Source of the DNA: Peromyscus leucopus
Taxonomy: Eukaryota; Chordata; Mammalia; Rodentia; Cricetidae
Assembly: GCF_004664715.2 (NCBI RefSeq)
Contig: NC_051075.1
Location: forward strand, 34,492,504-34,556,503
Length of the DNA: 64,000 nt
Reading direction: 5' to 3'
Shown here: in pieces, positions 11,163 to 24,280 of the stretch
How positions within the stretch are numbered: the stretch's first letter is position 1
How the letters are laid out: the number at the start of each line of letters is the position of its first letter
The notes under the pieces: model-generated
What the model saw: only the letters and a program-made list of their open reading frames with translations
Database searches by the model: none
What the model was told of the DNA's origin: nothing
Made by a program: the position numbers and the translations under genes

Positions 11163-12600
11163 CTCATTTAAAAAAATTAATTATGTACTTCTGTGGTAGG
11201 AGAAGTGTCACATTTAATATCTACCACACATCACATAATTTAGAGAACAGTGTTATTAATATTATTGGTGTTTTTGTAAACATTACTAAAATTATAAAGA
11301 CATCAACTTTGCCTTTTAACAAAACATCAGCGATTACAGTAATGGATTTATTTACATTAAATGAAATTGGCTACATAATATCAAAATAAAACATGGCTTT
11401 GTCCTCTGCTCTGTTGGAAAAAGCTTCAATTCATCATCTTGAAATTGGAGCAAAGGTTATGATTTCCTTTGCCCTATAGATCCAGCAATAAACTTAAATG
11501 TTAAAATATTGCATGTGACTCAGATTAATCTAAATTTTTTGAAGTAAACCAAATCTCATTACTTTCCTAACACTAATCACACCAGATACTTTAATTTGAC
11601 GGAGTTATTTTTGCGTTCAAGAGGGCAGTCTAAAAGGGCAAAAGAGGGACACTTTTTATCTTGTTAAAGTGTAGTTTTGAAAGTTAAACCCAATTTTAAT
11701 TCATTCGGTCAAAAAAGGTACACAGATAAATTCCCAGTATCAGAAACTAGGAAAATATTTATCCTCTTCTATCACATGTAGCATGCACTGGTGCAGCATG
11801 GTGAGGCTACACATGAAGGTTAGTGTCTACATGAAGTATACTAGTGTATAATGAAGCTATGTCTTCAAAGAGCTGACAGACTACAGGAGCTGTAGACTGG
11901 GGAAAAAATAAAGATGGTTAAACAGAAGAGGTAGTGTACCAAAAGAAAAAAAATTAAAGCCACATTGGAACAAAGCTAAGAAGAATGAAAACTGCCTGGG
12001 GGAATCCAACAAGCTTCACCGACTCAATGACATTTAACCTAAGTTTGGAAAGAGATGCTGGGAGAGCAATAGCAGGGAGACACTCCTCAGAGGAAACCAC
12101 GTTGAAAGACATATCTGTAAGCAAGTGCTGTTGTGTTCCAGGAAGAATGGCGTGAGCATGTGGCTCTTCCACTAAAAAATAATTTACTCTAAATTTCTAC
12201 GCTCGTATGACTCCCCCGCCTTAGCAATCTATCTGCAGGCACCAGGAAGCTGCCTTTCAATGCCTGAGATGGACATGAGGGAGAGAGAGAGAGTTTGCGG
12301 TCTTGATGGATGGGATTTAATTAAAACAGTGTGAAGGCAAAGCGGGGTGGTTCAAAGGGCACTGCAGGTTTACTCAGTCTTGCTAAGAGAAAACCGATTA
12401 TTTTATTCAGAATGAAATGAGGTGAAGAATCCAGAGATCAATAACCTATAAAAAATAGTTTTAGTACACATATATAGATGGGAGAAGATGGTCACACTAC
12501 ATTTCCCGGGATGAAAAACTGAGTTGAAAGCTACCATCATTCTTGCAATTGGCTAATTCATTTTAATTAGTATATGCAGTATCAAGTTTCATTATGACAT
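11160..12600. other. Unique intronic stretch
   Basis: AT-rich DNA with no recognised repeat. A minus-strand frame at 11954-12172 has no family resemblance. A (GA)n of about 7 units lies near 12280-12293. Confidence 0.55.
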
Positions 12601-12604
12601 TTCA

Positions 12605-13140
12605 AATAGAATTTGCTTTGGTTGGGTCTCGTCCTCCCTTTTCCTCTCCATCCTCTCTCATACCCTCCCCCTGCCAGAGCCTTGCTTCCTCTGTTTTTAA
12701 GTCAAATGTGTCTTACTGGCTTGATTTCCCTCTTCTTTACACCTCTTATTGCCTTCTCATCATCTCCTTCCTGGTTTGTAGTCCACGACCACATTCACAC
12801 CCACCTTTCCACATGCTTATAAACATTAAAAGTTGAGATCCACATATGAAAGACAACATGTAGGCTAGGCATAGAGGTGCACACCCCTTCAATCTCAGCC
12901 CTCCAGAGGCAGAAGTCGTTGAATCTCTGTGAGTTGGACTTCATGGTGAGTTTCTGGTTGACTGGGGATCCATAGTAGGATTCTGGGTGGGTGGGTGGGG
13001 GCAGGATATGAATATGTAATTTTTTTTAAATCTGAATCAAGGTCACCCCTGTATATTACTTCTAGTTCCATTAATTTTTCTGCAAATTTCACAATGTCAT
13101 TTTTCTTTACAGCTGCATAAAATTCCATCTCATGTACCAC
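12605..13140 (-). repeat. L1 3' region, antisense, split by a B1
   Basis: Two L1 pieces flank a B1-like insert. The left piece (12605-12855) is the CT-rich 3' UTR, ending with TTGAGATCCACATATGAAAG. The right piece (13030-13140), on the minus strand, encodes a degenerate ORF2-terminal motif, MEFYAAVKKNDIVKFA followed by MELEV. It is inactive and fragmentary. Confidence 0.68.
12858..13020 (+). repeat. Diverged B1-like SINE nested in the L1
   Basis: GGCTAGGCATAGAGGTGCAC, CAATCTCAGCCCTCCAGAGG and AGAGGCAGAAGTCGTTGAAT follow the B1 order. The right half and the GGTGGGTGGGTGGGGGC end are degenerate. It interrupts L1 sequence that resumes near 13030. Confidence 0.6.
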
Positions 13141-13149
13141 GTTGAGAAA

Positions 13150-14880
13150 AACGACTTAATAGAAGGCACACTCTTAACCACCTGAGCGTGCACATAACTC
13201 ACTCACTGAGAGGAGATTCCTGCAATGAGGGGCCCTCTAAGTAAGTCGTGGCTGTTTGTTAGAGTGAACAATTTGATGAGAAATGTTTTAAAGGTTAAGC
13301 TGTTTCCTCTAACAAGCACAGTTCCTGGAGTTTCTGCTGTTATTATACAGCAATTATTTTGGTATTAGTTGTCTCGCCTCTAAGATCCTCCATTGAAAGC
13401 CTTAGACTTGAACAGATTGTTTCAACCCTTATATCCTTCATGAAGTTGCTCTGTACCATTCAAATTGCCACTAGAAGGTTGCCTCCCCACCAGAGCATTT
13501 CAGCTCTTGGTGCAAATGCAAGATCTCCCCGGAAACAGTCTGGAGATAGGATGGCCACCTTTGCTTGTCTTGTTAACTGCAATGGATAGATCAGTAAATC
13601 ACTGTGCACAATTCCTCCTCACACACTGGGGGAGAGAGTAGGAAAAGGGAGAAACAGAGGGGACATGGAGAGAGACTGCTCTCCAGTGGCCAGGCAGAGG
13701 CGGCAAACCAGCATCTATTCTTTATGTCACCCCGCTCCCCCCCCCCCCCGGCCCCCGTCATTCACGTTTGCTTATGAAACCAAACGCAATCATATTCAGA
13801 ATTTCCCTCCATTTTCCGACTGATTTAAGCTGTCACAGTCTTTTCTAAATTGAATTTCATTTTCGACATCATTTTACACTTAGCTAAGCAGCATTGCCGA
13901 CAACTGATCTCCTTATTCCGCCCCTCTCCAGTGCAGCATATGTGCACAATACTTCTGGGACACAGTGGCTTCTGTTCGTCCTCTCTTCACTTGCTACTCA
14001 TTTTTGATAACTGTGTGCACCCTGTCCCTACTCCTCTTTTTCACAACCATCTCATCACCTGACTTTTAAATGTGCATGGAGGTTTAGCCCAGCCATTCCT
14101 AATCTTCATGACACTTCATTGCCCAGCATGCCCCTCCTCAGACTAGTCGCCACAGTACATGTTCTTTTATCGAGAACACAAAATCAGAGTTGGGGAGCAT
14201 AAACATTTAAGAAGAAATAAAGAGCTCAGTCTTGGATGTTACTGAGGACTAGGCAGTGGTTGATGGCCCTGAAGACTTAGAAGTTTTAATAACCAAATAA
14301 CTCTCAACAGCAGACCACCACGTAGTAGGTGAAATTAAGAGAGTCTCGAGAAAACAACAGCAATGAAAATTCTAACGAGAAAGACAAGGAAAATGACTTA
14401 ATAGGGTTTGCAAAGTCTAAGAAGTACAAAGAAATGAAGGCAAATGTGTGCTTCAGAAGTTACCTGGAGGGATGCGAGAGCACATTTTTTGACAGGGTTG
14501 TCATTTAAGAGGAGAGGAGACAAAAGGTTATTGCCTTTGAGCATTTAGACGGCGCTGGTGAATTCTGAGTGACATAAAGGCTGCACAGAAGGGAGATCAA
14601 AAGACGAATAATGTGAGGTCTGACTGAGCCAAAACCTCTTGCTAGAGCAAAACAGGGTGGCAATGTAAAGTAAATCTGCTGCTGAGGGTTAGCAAAATGC
14701 ACAAATAAACGAGGAGTAAACAATCACATAGTGCAACAGAAATGCGCCATTATCATTCTGGAAGGATACATAGAAACATTTTACATGTCTCCACTTCCAA
14801 TATAAAGGTAACTGTTTGCCAACACTGCAGTTTATAGAAGTTTGCGTTCTCATTTAAAAATAATGTTCCTTAAGTATCTA
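13150..14880. other. Unique stretch with a local C/G-rich spike
   Basis: No repeats identified. There is a C-tract at about 13736-13750 followed by GGCCCCCG, unusual for this AT-rich intron but without a CpG cluster. The frames at 13359-13589 and 13850-14062 are open by chance as far as I can tell. Confidence 0.5.
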
Positions 14881-14884
14881 GTTT

Positions 14885-15030
14885 ATTTCTCTTTTTCTTC
14901 TTTTTTAATTTTATCCCCAGTCTCTCCTCCCTCCTCTTCTCCCATTTCCACTCCCCACATCTACCCCTCTCCCCATCCACTCCTCCTCTGTCTCCATTCA
15001 GAAAGGGGCAGGCCTCCCATGGTCTGTTTG
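14885..15030 (-). repeat. L1 3' UTR fragment, antisense
   Basis: A CT-rich tract, then CCACTCCTCCTCTGTCTCCA, TTCAGAAAGGGGCAGGCCTC and CCATGG, matches the complement of rodent L1 3' UTR sequence. Confidence 0.6.
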
Positions 15031-15059
15031 TAAGGCTCCTTCTTTCTTCTTGTTCTTTA

Positions 15060-15780
15060 ACATGTTCAACTTTTGCAAATTTCTTACCATATATGATGAT
15101 ATTTCTCAGTGCTCTCTAATCACTTCTACAAAAGAACAGGTAATCAGGATTCATCTCCACAGTGCATAAACATGTCCTGCTCATATTTAAAAAACAAACA
15201 AGCAAAACAACACTTATCTTGTCATTAACAGGCCTGCTCCTGTTTTGCCTTTATAGTCTGGCAAATACATAGTTTCTATTTCTAAACTATAGTTGAGAAA
15301 TCAGAGCACACAGTAGTAAGGAGGCTGTGTGCACGCTTGGCTATCTTGCCCTCTGCAGCTTCCTTCTGTCCTGTTCGGTATGTTTATAAAGACACAGCAA
15401 AAGTAAAAATTCTACATTGGGAAGGTTTCCTTTTCTTTTCCCACTGTTTTCTTCCTTTCCTTGTTTCTCAGCCTTTGTTGACCCAATTCGGCTTCCTTTG
15501 TCAAGGCCTTTTGGAACAACATGCTTACCTTCCACTTCCTAACAATGTAAGTAACGTTTTCCTACTCAATACCCAGTGCATCAGTGAAAACAGACACATA
15601 TCAATACATGCACAGAGACAACCTTCAGTTTATATAGCGATGCCTTACCATAACTATCTCAGAAGAAAAGTGGTTTAAATTCCCCTGATATCCTTATTTA
15701 AGTCATTCCCCAAAAGGTAATATTTTGATATGAAAATATCACAGATGACATTGTTTTAAATCTGTCTTTAGCTCATTTGT
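15060..15780. other. Unique intronic stretch
   Basis: No repeat recognised. A 113-codon plus-strand frame at 15337-15678 overlaps a minus-strand frame and shows no domain. I treat it as noncoding. Confidence 0.5.
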
Positions 15781-15787
15781 TCTTTTT

Positions 15788-15960
15788 GTTTGTTTGTTTT
15801 TTGTTGTTGTTTTGTTTTTCGAGACAGTGTTTCTCCCTGTTTGGTTTTGGTGCCTGCCCTGGATCTTGCTCTGTATACCAGGCTGGCCTGGAACTCACAG
15901 AGATCTGCCTGGCTCTGCTTCCAAGTACTGGGATTAAAGGCGTGCACCACTGCTGCCCAG
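15788..15960 (-). repeat. B1 SINE
   Basis: On the plus strand it reads as a T/G-rich tail, then TTTCGAGACAGTGTTTCTCC, ACCAGGCTGGCCTGGAACTC, ACAGAGATCTGCCTGGCTCT and GGGATTAAAGGCGTGCACCA, ending GCTGCCCAGC: an antisense, nearly full-length B1. AGCTCAT occurs on both sides (about 15770 and 15958) but partly overlaps the B1 head, so the target duplication is unsure. Confidence 0.95.
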
Positions 15961-15974
15961 CTCATACTTGCTGT

Positions 15975-17105
15975 TTTTTTTTTTTTTTTTTTTTCCCTTC
16001 ACTTGTTTGGAGTTAACCACAGTTTTAGAATCACTGTGAGCTTGTCACCCTTCTTTCCATGAGCTTTCCCTGCCCTCCAAAGTTGGTTCACCGGATAGAA
16101 AAAGAAATGTCCCAAAGTTTATAATTTAATAAATAATATAACAATGTAGTAAGAATCTATTGATCACGCTGACTTTAATCAAAAGATCATTCTAATCTTG
16201 TGGCTGTGGCAAATGGCTTTGATTGTGACAGATACTAGATATGTTGTATTAATCTCTCCAACCTATACCAACCATTGTTGTAAATGATTTGAATAACCCA
16301 GTGGATTCTAGGTCTCAGGGTAAATAAGAAATTTAAGCTTAAAACTACTGGGTTTGAACTGGTAGCCATTGCTTTACACAGTTCTTTAATGTGGTTTTTT
16401 TTATACACTTAAAGCAAATTATTCATTAATATGCAATATGTTATTTAAGAAAATGTATACAAAGATTGCCATCAAAACAAAACAGTGATATCTACTAATA
16501 ATGTAATTTTGTACATTCCATTTTAATGTTAAAAAGTACAACATATAAAATATTGTTAAACATTAAGAGAATCATTGATATTGTATAATCCCTCTCTTGT
16601 GATGCCATTTTAATACGTTCACATTGAGTTCCTCACACCATAGAAAATTAAATACAAAATATAAGAAAAAATAAGATATATCTTCCACAAAGTCACATTC
16701 ATGTGCCATTTCAATGCAAACTTCTGTAAATTTTAACAAATGTACTTCATGGTTTCCACATTTCCCCCTACATTTCTTTTGAAATACCCCTTCATATTTC
16801 ATCCATAAGGCCTTACAAGCCTTTCCTACATTCTTCCAGGAATTTCCCAGGAGAAATAGCTGAATTTCTTCATGCAATACTGGAAAGTTCATCACACATT
16901 TTATTAATCAAATGTTTGCCTCAGAAAGACCTGTGAGTGCTGTACAGAGTACTCCAATATGAAGACACACGTGAGGAAAAACATAGCTCCCCTTCCTTGG
17001 GTAAGAATGTGATACGTATATGTGGGTTTTGATTTGACATTAGATCCTCTAGAATATCCTGACTTGTCTCTAAATCAAGGTTGGGTTACTGCATTTTAAA
17101 TAAAA
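15975..17105. other. Unique stretch with a T-tract
   Basis: A T20 tract lies near 15974-15994, then AT-rich sequence. A minus-strand frame of 107 codons at 16572-16895 matches no family with confidence. Confidence 0.5.
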
Positions 17106-17106
17106 A

Positions 17107-17480
17107 CAGAGGTTGTGAAGAGCACTTACTGCTTTTCTAGAGGACTGAAGTTTGGTTCTCAACACCCACTTCAGGCAGCATACAATCACCTCTTACTTCA
17201 GCTCCAGGGGGATCCAATTGCTCTGGCCTCAGCCAGGACCTACACTCATGTACACGTATCCACAAACAGACCTACATAATATTGAAAATAAATCTTTTGT
17301 TTTCTTTTTTTTTGAGACAGGTTTTCTCTATGTAGCCCTGGCTGTCCTGAAACTAGCTCTATAGACCAGGCTGGCCTTGAATACACAAAGATCTGCCTGC
17401 CTTTGTCTCCTGAGTGCTGGGATTAAAGGTATGCATCACTACTGCCCAGCTGAAAATAAATCTTAAACAAAAATAACTAC
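17107..17480 (+). repeat. B2/B3 SINE split by an antisense B1
   Basis: The body at 17107-17282 has AGAGCACTTACTGCTTTTCT, AGAGGACTGAAGTTTGGTTC and CAGCTCCAGGGGGATCCAAT. Its AATAAA-type tail is interrupted by the B1 at 17297-17450 and resumes at 17451. Confidence 0.85.
17297..17450 (-). repeat. B1 SINE nested in the B2/B3 tail
   Basis: Antisense B1: TTTGAGACAGGTTTTCTCTA, AGACCAGGCTGGCCTTGAAT, ATCTGCCTGCCTTTG and CTGGGATTAAAGGTATGCAT. It is flanked by a perfect 14-bp duplication, TGAAAATAAATCTT, at 17283-17296 and 17451-17464. This proves insertion into the older SINE's tail. Confidence 0.95.
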
Positions 17481-17481
17481 T

Positions 17482-19375
17482 CCAAATTTTTGGAAAATAG
17501 GTCAGTGCCCTTCACACCCAAATCATTTTTTTTTTTATTTAAGATAAAAACAAAGCAGCTTTCCTGTTGCTCACCTGGCACCATTCTTCATGTGGGCACA
17601 GTGAAGGGAACAGACTGTTATGAGACTGTATGAGGGTCTGTAACACTATGCAAGTCTTTAATGTTTGATGGGGTCTTCTCATCTAAATCAAATGTATGCA
17701 AAATGTCAGAAGCCGTATATCATGTGATTCATGCATAGTCTTTAAAAGGAGTTATTGCCATACTGTAAGAGATAAGGAATCAGAGGCATGGGTAGATATA
17801 ATGTTAGTTTCTTTAGCTTTGTGGCCTGAAAGGTATAACAACATATTCATACTTCCCTAAAAGTTAGAGGTTTTTTGTTTCCTTTGAAGTAACTACGAAG
17901 CCTCAGTATATACTAAACAAAATAAAGTTACTCTCATTGTTTCCAAACTTTAATCACAAAATGGCTATTTAGAGAGAACCATTCTTTCCCCCAGCCAAGC
18001 TCATCAAAAAATAAATAAATAAAACAAATGAAATTTATTACAAAATGTGCCAAAAATGAAAACTCCAATTTGCTTTTCCAAGAGTGGTGACAGCAGACAG
18101 AAATAGAAGGATCTGATCTGCTAATATCTCCACTGCCTCTTTCCATTGAGAAATGTCATCCATTGTCTGTGACTAGTTCTAAAGAGGGCAAGCTCTTCAG
18201 AAAATTGGGTCAATGCCTTTAGTCCTCAGAAGAGAGGAAGAAGTACAGTCATGATACACACCCACAGTCTGACCAATCCGAAGCACAATTATTGTAGTCC
18301 AATTAGACTGTGGCAGGACAATACTTTCAAGAACTCAGAATTCAATAAAGACTAAAAGTTTGACTTGCTGATCTCTAGTTCTCTCTCAAACTCTGAGAAG
18401 CACATTCTTTTATTTTCATGTGAATATATGAACACTGCCAGGTAATATAGTGAATTAACAAGGCATTGTCTTGCCTGCATTTCTCCCTTACATTACAAAC
18501 AATTTCATATGTTTTATTAGTAGTATATGTATGCTCTATTCATTTTAGGACAATGCATTCTAATTTTAAAACTTTAGTTTTTTTCTCTTAGATTTAAAGA
18601 TTAAGAATACAATTAAAAAAGGTGAAAAACTGCCATCATCTATATTCTTATACACAAAGAACAGTTTAGGAAATCATTCGTCCAAATCACACAATGCAAG
18701 ATATAAGTGATAATCAGTAAGTGTTATTAATCAACTCTCATTTTTTTTTAAATATCAAATTTTCACTATTTGAAAGAATTGCACATAGTGCTGAATTACC
18801 AGAATTCTCTCCTCAAACACTGTAATTTCATTCATTTGAGGATGGAGTATTGAAAATGACCCTGTAATATCTCTGCAGGTTAAGGTTACATGGCATTCCC
18901 TGGGAACCCTCTCCTACACGCCTCCCCAAGTCTTCTGTCAATCAAGTTCTTAGATCTATTATATACCCAGAAATGGGTTCCCTTCCCCCCGTGGCTAACC
19001 AAAGGACAAGAACACTTTCACTTATAAACATTTTATATTGACTCCTATATAAATTCACAAATATCACTTTTAAGAATTGACATGAATTACATTAGGATTA
19101 TTGATAACTGCCAATGAAACAGAGCTCAAATTGGTGATTTCATCAAATTTCAGAATCCTAATGACAATGGCAGATCAAATTGGTGACTCGTAACTCTTAA
19201 CATTTGTGAATTTTTAAATTTATATTTTAAAACAATTTCCTTCTATTAAACCTCCTGAGTAATGACATTTTCTTGACACTTCTGTATAATGAAGTAAACA
19301 TTTATTATAGCCACACTTCTTTATTGCTAATTGTTTTTGTTTAAATTCCTTCAGAAAAGTTTGTTTAACTATAAT
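17482..19375. other. Unique intronic stretch
   Basis: AT-rich. I see no SINE, LINE or LTR signature and no coding frame with a recognisable product. Confidence 0.6.
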
Positions 19376-19377
19376 TT

Positions 19378-19640
19378 CTGTTTGCATGTGTGTCTGTGTA
19401 GAGACCAGAAGCCACTGTACCTGTCCTCAGTAACACAATCTACTCCCTGTTAGACCGGGTCTCTCACTGGCCTACCGCTCACCAGTCATACTGAACTGGC
19501 TTCCGGAATCCACTTGTCATGTCCCTCCAGATGTGACATTTCACTTACTGTACCAGGCCTGGAACATTTACCAAGGTTCTGGGTTCAAACTCAGACCTTT
19601 GCTCAGTGAACCTCCACCCCAGGCCTCCATTGAAAGCTTT
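19378..19640 (-). repeat. B4/RSINE-type SINE, diverged
   Basis: The plus strand reads like the complement of a rodent B4A-type element: TGTAGAGACCAGAAGCCACT, GACCGGGTCTCTCACTGGCC, CAAGGTTCTGGGTTCAAACT and CAGACCTTTGCTCAGTGAAC. Many substitutions point to an old copy. Confidence 0.65.
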
Positions 19641-20239
19641 TATTGCCACCTTGAGGATTCTTCTTAGTTTAGTCTATACAGTTGAGTAAATTATGTCTGT
19701 ATTGAATACCAAGTTAAATAAGCTTCATCACCAACACAAGTTCTGAAACAGCTAGGTGAGCGTTTTTCAAATTCTACTTCCAAGAGCAGGTGGCTTATGA
19801 AGCATGTTCAGTACAGTCCAACATAAATACTTTGAAAACTAATTGAATAATTTAGTTTTGTTTTGCCTTAGATATTACTAATCAATAGTAATTTTGAGAT
19901 AACTGTGATGCAATGTACACATTCATTTTTCATGGGTAGACTTAGTAGTTTTTCTGGAAATGGGTGTGCTAATACAAATTTAATTTATGAATTTAATAAT
20001 TTGATTTAATAATTAATAAATTATAATTTAAATCCACACAGGTTTAGGTCTATCTGATTTGAAAGACAAATCTCAAGAAGATGTATTGATAATGCATCCA
20101 TTTCATGTGCATGAAAGATTAAACTTGAACTATCAGCACATATAGAAAACTCCATCTGTATTTCCAAATATTTGGCCTAGAAAAAAATGACATCAGTTAA
20201 ATTTCAAAAGTACAGCCAGGAGAAGGGTGTGCACTGCAC

Positions 20240-20455
20240 AGAGTTTGAGGCAGCACCATGGATATGAATGAGGACTCTAAATCCATGTGCCTTGGTTCAA
20301 ATTCTCACTCTGACATTAGTTCTTTGACAACAGGCAAAGAACTTGACTGTTCTGTGTCTTCCTTTACCCCTGTGTGTTGTATAACAATTTTATTCTAATT
20401 GTCTGTCTGGGAGCAAGGCCCTTGAAGGCTCAAGAAGTAAACAAATGTGTCTCAG
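20240..20455 (+). repeat. MIR SINE
   Basis: The MIR core order is visible: GACTCTAAATCC, CCTTGGTTCAAATTCTCACT, CTGACATTAGTTCTTTGACA, CAGGCAAAGAACTTGACTGT and TCTGTGTCTTCCTTTACCCC. It is an ancient mammalian element, older than all the rodent SINEs here. Confidence 0.75.
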
Positions 20456-20459
20456 AAAG

Positions 20460-21185
20460 TTCCTGAAACTTGAAATATTCATATCTCCTCCCTGTGGTTA
20501 CATAAGAAGTGGAAGGAGATGTGATTTAGGAAGATGAGACTCTGGCCTGTGCAGTACCCTGCAAACTATGAAGGGTTATAGATTTCTTGAGTGTTCATCG
20601 GAGAAGTGGGCTTTTCAGTGATGCTGCTAATTTCCAGCCAAGCAAGCTCCTGTAACTCCTCACTCAGTCACAGTAAGCAAATACCAATAAATTCATTGGC
20701 TTGTCAATGTGGACAACTTGATGAAATGACTGCTTTGGTCTGTCATTGGTCCCCTATCAAGGGTGATTATGATTTTGTTCAAACTCTCCAAGAGAATTAC
20801 ACAGCAATCTGCAAAACTGATTAATAATCATACTTTATGTCTTATTTTTTTAATGACATGGTGATTAATGTTCAGTGGAACAGTCACAAAGAGTTGGAAA
20901 AAGGTAAAATCCATGAATATATTCACATTCATGTATATATAGAGTTTATGTAAAGATAAGGGTGTTCTATGGGAAGGTTCTCTGACTTTTTTTTGAAAGA
21001 AAATGATTAATAGAGATAATGAGACAAAAATGTGGGAAGAACCACAGCTGTGGCTTTATTTTTGGATGACTGATTAAACTCAAAATATCATTAAGTATTA
21101 AGCAATCTATCAGATTAAAAAAATGAAGAATCCATAAATTCTGTTACCAGTGCAGAGTAACACAATTTGTCAATAAAGAAATAAT
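20460..21185. other. Unique intronic stretch
   Basis: No recognised element. A 77-codon frame at 20591-20824 has no family features. Confidence 0.55.
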
Positions 21186-21187
21186 TC

Positions 21188-21379
21188 TGTGGAGCTTTAG
21201 AGAGTTCAGTGTTTAAGAGCACTTGCTATTTTTCCAGAGGACCTGAGTTCGGTTCCCAGCACTCATATCTGGTGGTTTCCAATATGTAACTCCTGCTCCA
21301 GGGGATCTAGTGTGTTCTCTGGCCTCTGCAGGTACCAGTTCATGTGTGGCATACCCTCAGACAGACAGACAGACAGACA

Positions 21380-21423
<44 letters not shown>

Positions 21424-21440
21424 TTTTCTTTTTAAAGAGA
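21188..21440 (+). repeat. B2 SINE with (CAGA)n(CA)n end
   Basis: AGAGCACTTGCTATTTTTCC, AGAGGACCTGAGTTCGGTTC, CCAGCACTCATATCTGGTGG and CTGCTCCAGGGGATCTAGTG are standard B2 blocks. A (CAGA)n at 21358-21381 and a (CA)n at 21381-21420 follow. Confidence 0.92.
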
Positions 21441-24265
21441 AAGAACTCTACAAATTATTGCTAAGAATAATAATATAAACTGTGTGTCTAAAATGCATCT
21501 TGGAAGAATGGTAATGGTGGTGATGTTTTCAGACATTCATTTTCATGATATTGATGCAAGAGCAGCCTCCCTTAGGACATAAGGAAAAGGTTCCATGCTG
21601 AAAACTCCAAGTGGCTCACAGATGCTGATATGAAAGCAGACACTGTGGTTAAAAGGAAGGCTCTGGTAAAATGCCAAATCAAGGATGAGAAACGAAGCTT
21701 GTAACTGATTACAAAGTAGCCAAGCTGACTTGACATGATAAAGACAGACAGACTCTCAGAAGCAACGCCAGTACTGCGGGGGATGTAATCTTGTAACTTT
21801 GTAATCTAGGCATATTGGTCTTTTATATATTCTTGCTTCTAATGTGTCTAACTGAACCAGGTAAAATTTTAAAGATGGTTTCTGGATCCATCTGTTTTAG
21901 GAAAGAGACTCCAAATTACCTTGTAGACAAAAATTAAGTAAAAATATCTATGACTACTCCTTGGCAGTGTGAGAAAAGTAAGGGTTTATTGTAAGGGACT
22001 ATATTTTAGACTCCTGCAAGATTAGAGAGTTGGCTCAGTGACTACAGTATAAAGTCTCAAGGCCAATAATTAATGAACAAGCCACAGTTAGAGAAGGACA
22101 ATTGTGGTTTCAATCACCCTTAACTTAGTGGGTACCAACTGAATAGCACCAGATCATCCTCTGGGTTTTTTCTAGGGTACACGCATAGGGATTGTGGGCT
22201 CTCTATTTGTTCAATCTATGATAGCCCAGAGAACTAAGCAATCTCACGAGGTAACCAAAACTGCCTCAGCCTCTGCCCTGTTTCTGCAATAGTCCTATAC
22301 AGCCCCCTAAAAAGGAATATCAACTGGTTTTTCCTCTCCTAGGAGCCGCTTTCTCAATATGACTATGTGCTTTCCATAGTATGTCTTCTCCTAGGACTAA
22401 TACAATGACTGTACACTTTATTTCTGTGCTTCAGAATCAGATCATATCTCTTTGATTACAATAGTTTCTCTACTTTATCTTCACAATTGATCTAATTATT
22501 TTATTCAGATAGATAAAACAAAGAATTATTATAGTTTTCCCGCATGAAATTCAGGGCTTTTATTAATGATTTGGAATCTTACGTCACTTTATTTATCTGG
22601 ATTTTCAAGTACTGTACTTTTACCCACCCCGCCAAGTTTGCCTGGATCATAGCCAATACCTATGCTTATAACTTGGGGGAATTTTTTACTATTTCATACA
22701 CTATATTACTTTAAGCGACTATCTATACAGTCTTAGAGAGCAGTCATGTGCTGTTGATATGTATTATCATCATTGGAGTGTGACAGGTACTTATAGTTAT
22801 CTTCCAAGATGCCAGAACCAACTACTCTTTTTTTCCTGTCCCCATGTTCCTTAATAAAAACCCTTAATAGCTTCTGACAGTCTCTCAACCATATTTTAGT
22901 TCCTTTCAACTCATGTTTACAGCAAATAGGGTAATAAATAAAATTATAAAGAATGACCAAGCTCATTATGGTTCAAATACATAGCTCTGTTCAATTTTCA
23001 TGCCTCCTATAGTGAATCATCAATCATATATTCATTCCACATTCAGTTTATTTATCAAATTTCTAAGAATCTTTTGCCAAAATGAAACACAGAAGTTTCA
23101 TAGTGTAATTTAAACAGTAATTAAAAATTTAAACTCAGGAATAAGAAATTTAAGTTTTCATTAAAATTTTCTTTTTCTTTATTACATTTGCTAACTTTCT
23201 AATACATTTTCATTTATTATTTTTAATCTCTCACCATTCTTTTCCTCCATCACTTTTCTGTCCCCATCCATGCCTAAGTAATTCTATCCCCTTTCTTTGT
23301 GATATGTGTTCTATCACCCTTCCTGTCATGAACGGCTAAAGCTTCTCGCTCCCCTCTCATCTGCCCCTTTCTAACTTAGTGGTACCTATGCTACATTTCC
23401 TAAATGTAGATATGCATTATGAAAACTAGTCATTTTCTTCTACGGTAAGTTCCTCCTCTTCAGTGGTCAATCGTGAACAGACTTATTACTTCAGATGAAT
23501 CCATGTAGGTGGCTTTCTTTAATTAAAAATTCTCCAACAAGAGTTAAATAGTCCCAGTGTTTCTGGCTTACTGTCTTCGTGTTTGAGTGGATTTCCTACC
23601 TTGGAAAACCTAACAGACACTCTTGGGTGGTCTCCCTTTTGTTATTCATAGATCTGGGAGGACTGACCTTTCCAAATGTACTGTACTAATCTAACAATCC
23701 CATGACAGAGTCAAATCTAGGGCTAAGGACAATTCATGGCTTATGGCAGTAATCATTCAAAGTTTTATTTTTGTTGGAAGTCTGAAATCTTCATATATGG
23801 AGTTAATTTTTAAATAATATTTATAGCACGGAATGTTAAACTCGTATTTTATTTTTTGTAAATAAAATTTACTCTGAAAAATTTCATACAATATATTTTG
23901 ATCATTTTCATCTCAATAATTTTTAGACAAAAATCTAAAAATCTAGAAATAAAAATAACTGCAAACATAATATCAACTGTACACAAATCACCAACACAAA
24001 AAATCTGTCATCAAACTAAAGTTCTCCCTTGTGATAATTGAATGAAAGAAAATATTGTTAAAAAGTTCAGCTGAAACTGGGTTTTCAAAAAATAATCATG
24101 GACAATAACTCCTTAAGGGAAATACTTTTTAAGTTACTTAATGTCACTAACCACTTCCAAACAAAGTAAAATAATGAATGACTAGTGAATGGTTAGCAAA
24201 CTTGTAAACAGAGAAGCTGGAAAACTCATATGAGTATTTCTCATTAGTAACAATAATTAACATTT
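21441..24265. other. Long unique stretch, possible L1 scrap at 23200-23420
   Basis: Mostly unique AT-rich DNA. The CT-rich part at 23200-23420 (CATCACTTTTCTGTCCCCAT and further on CCCCTCTCATCTGCCCCTTT) resembles an antisense L1 3' UTR, but only weakly. Confidence 0.4.
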
Positions 24266-24280
24266 AAGAAATAGCTTATG

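Noticed and set aside
12895..13140. Minus-strand frame with MEFYAAVKKNDIVKFA, which looks protein-like
   Set aside because: This is the degenerate end of L1 ORF2 fused to a nested B1; it is not a host gene.
15337..15678. 113-codon plus-strand frame
   Set aside because: No recognisable domain or homology, opposite to the host gene, with an overlapping minus frame.
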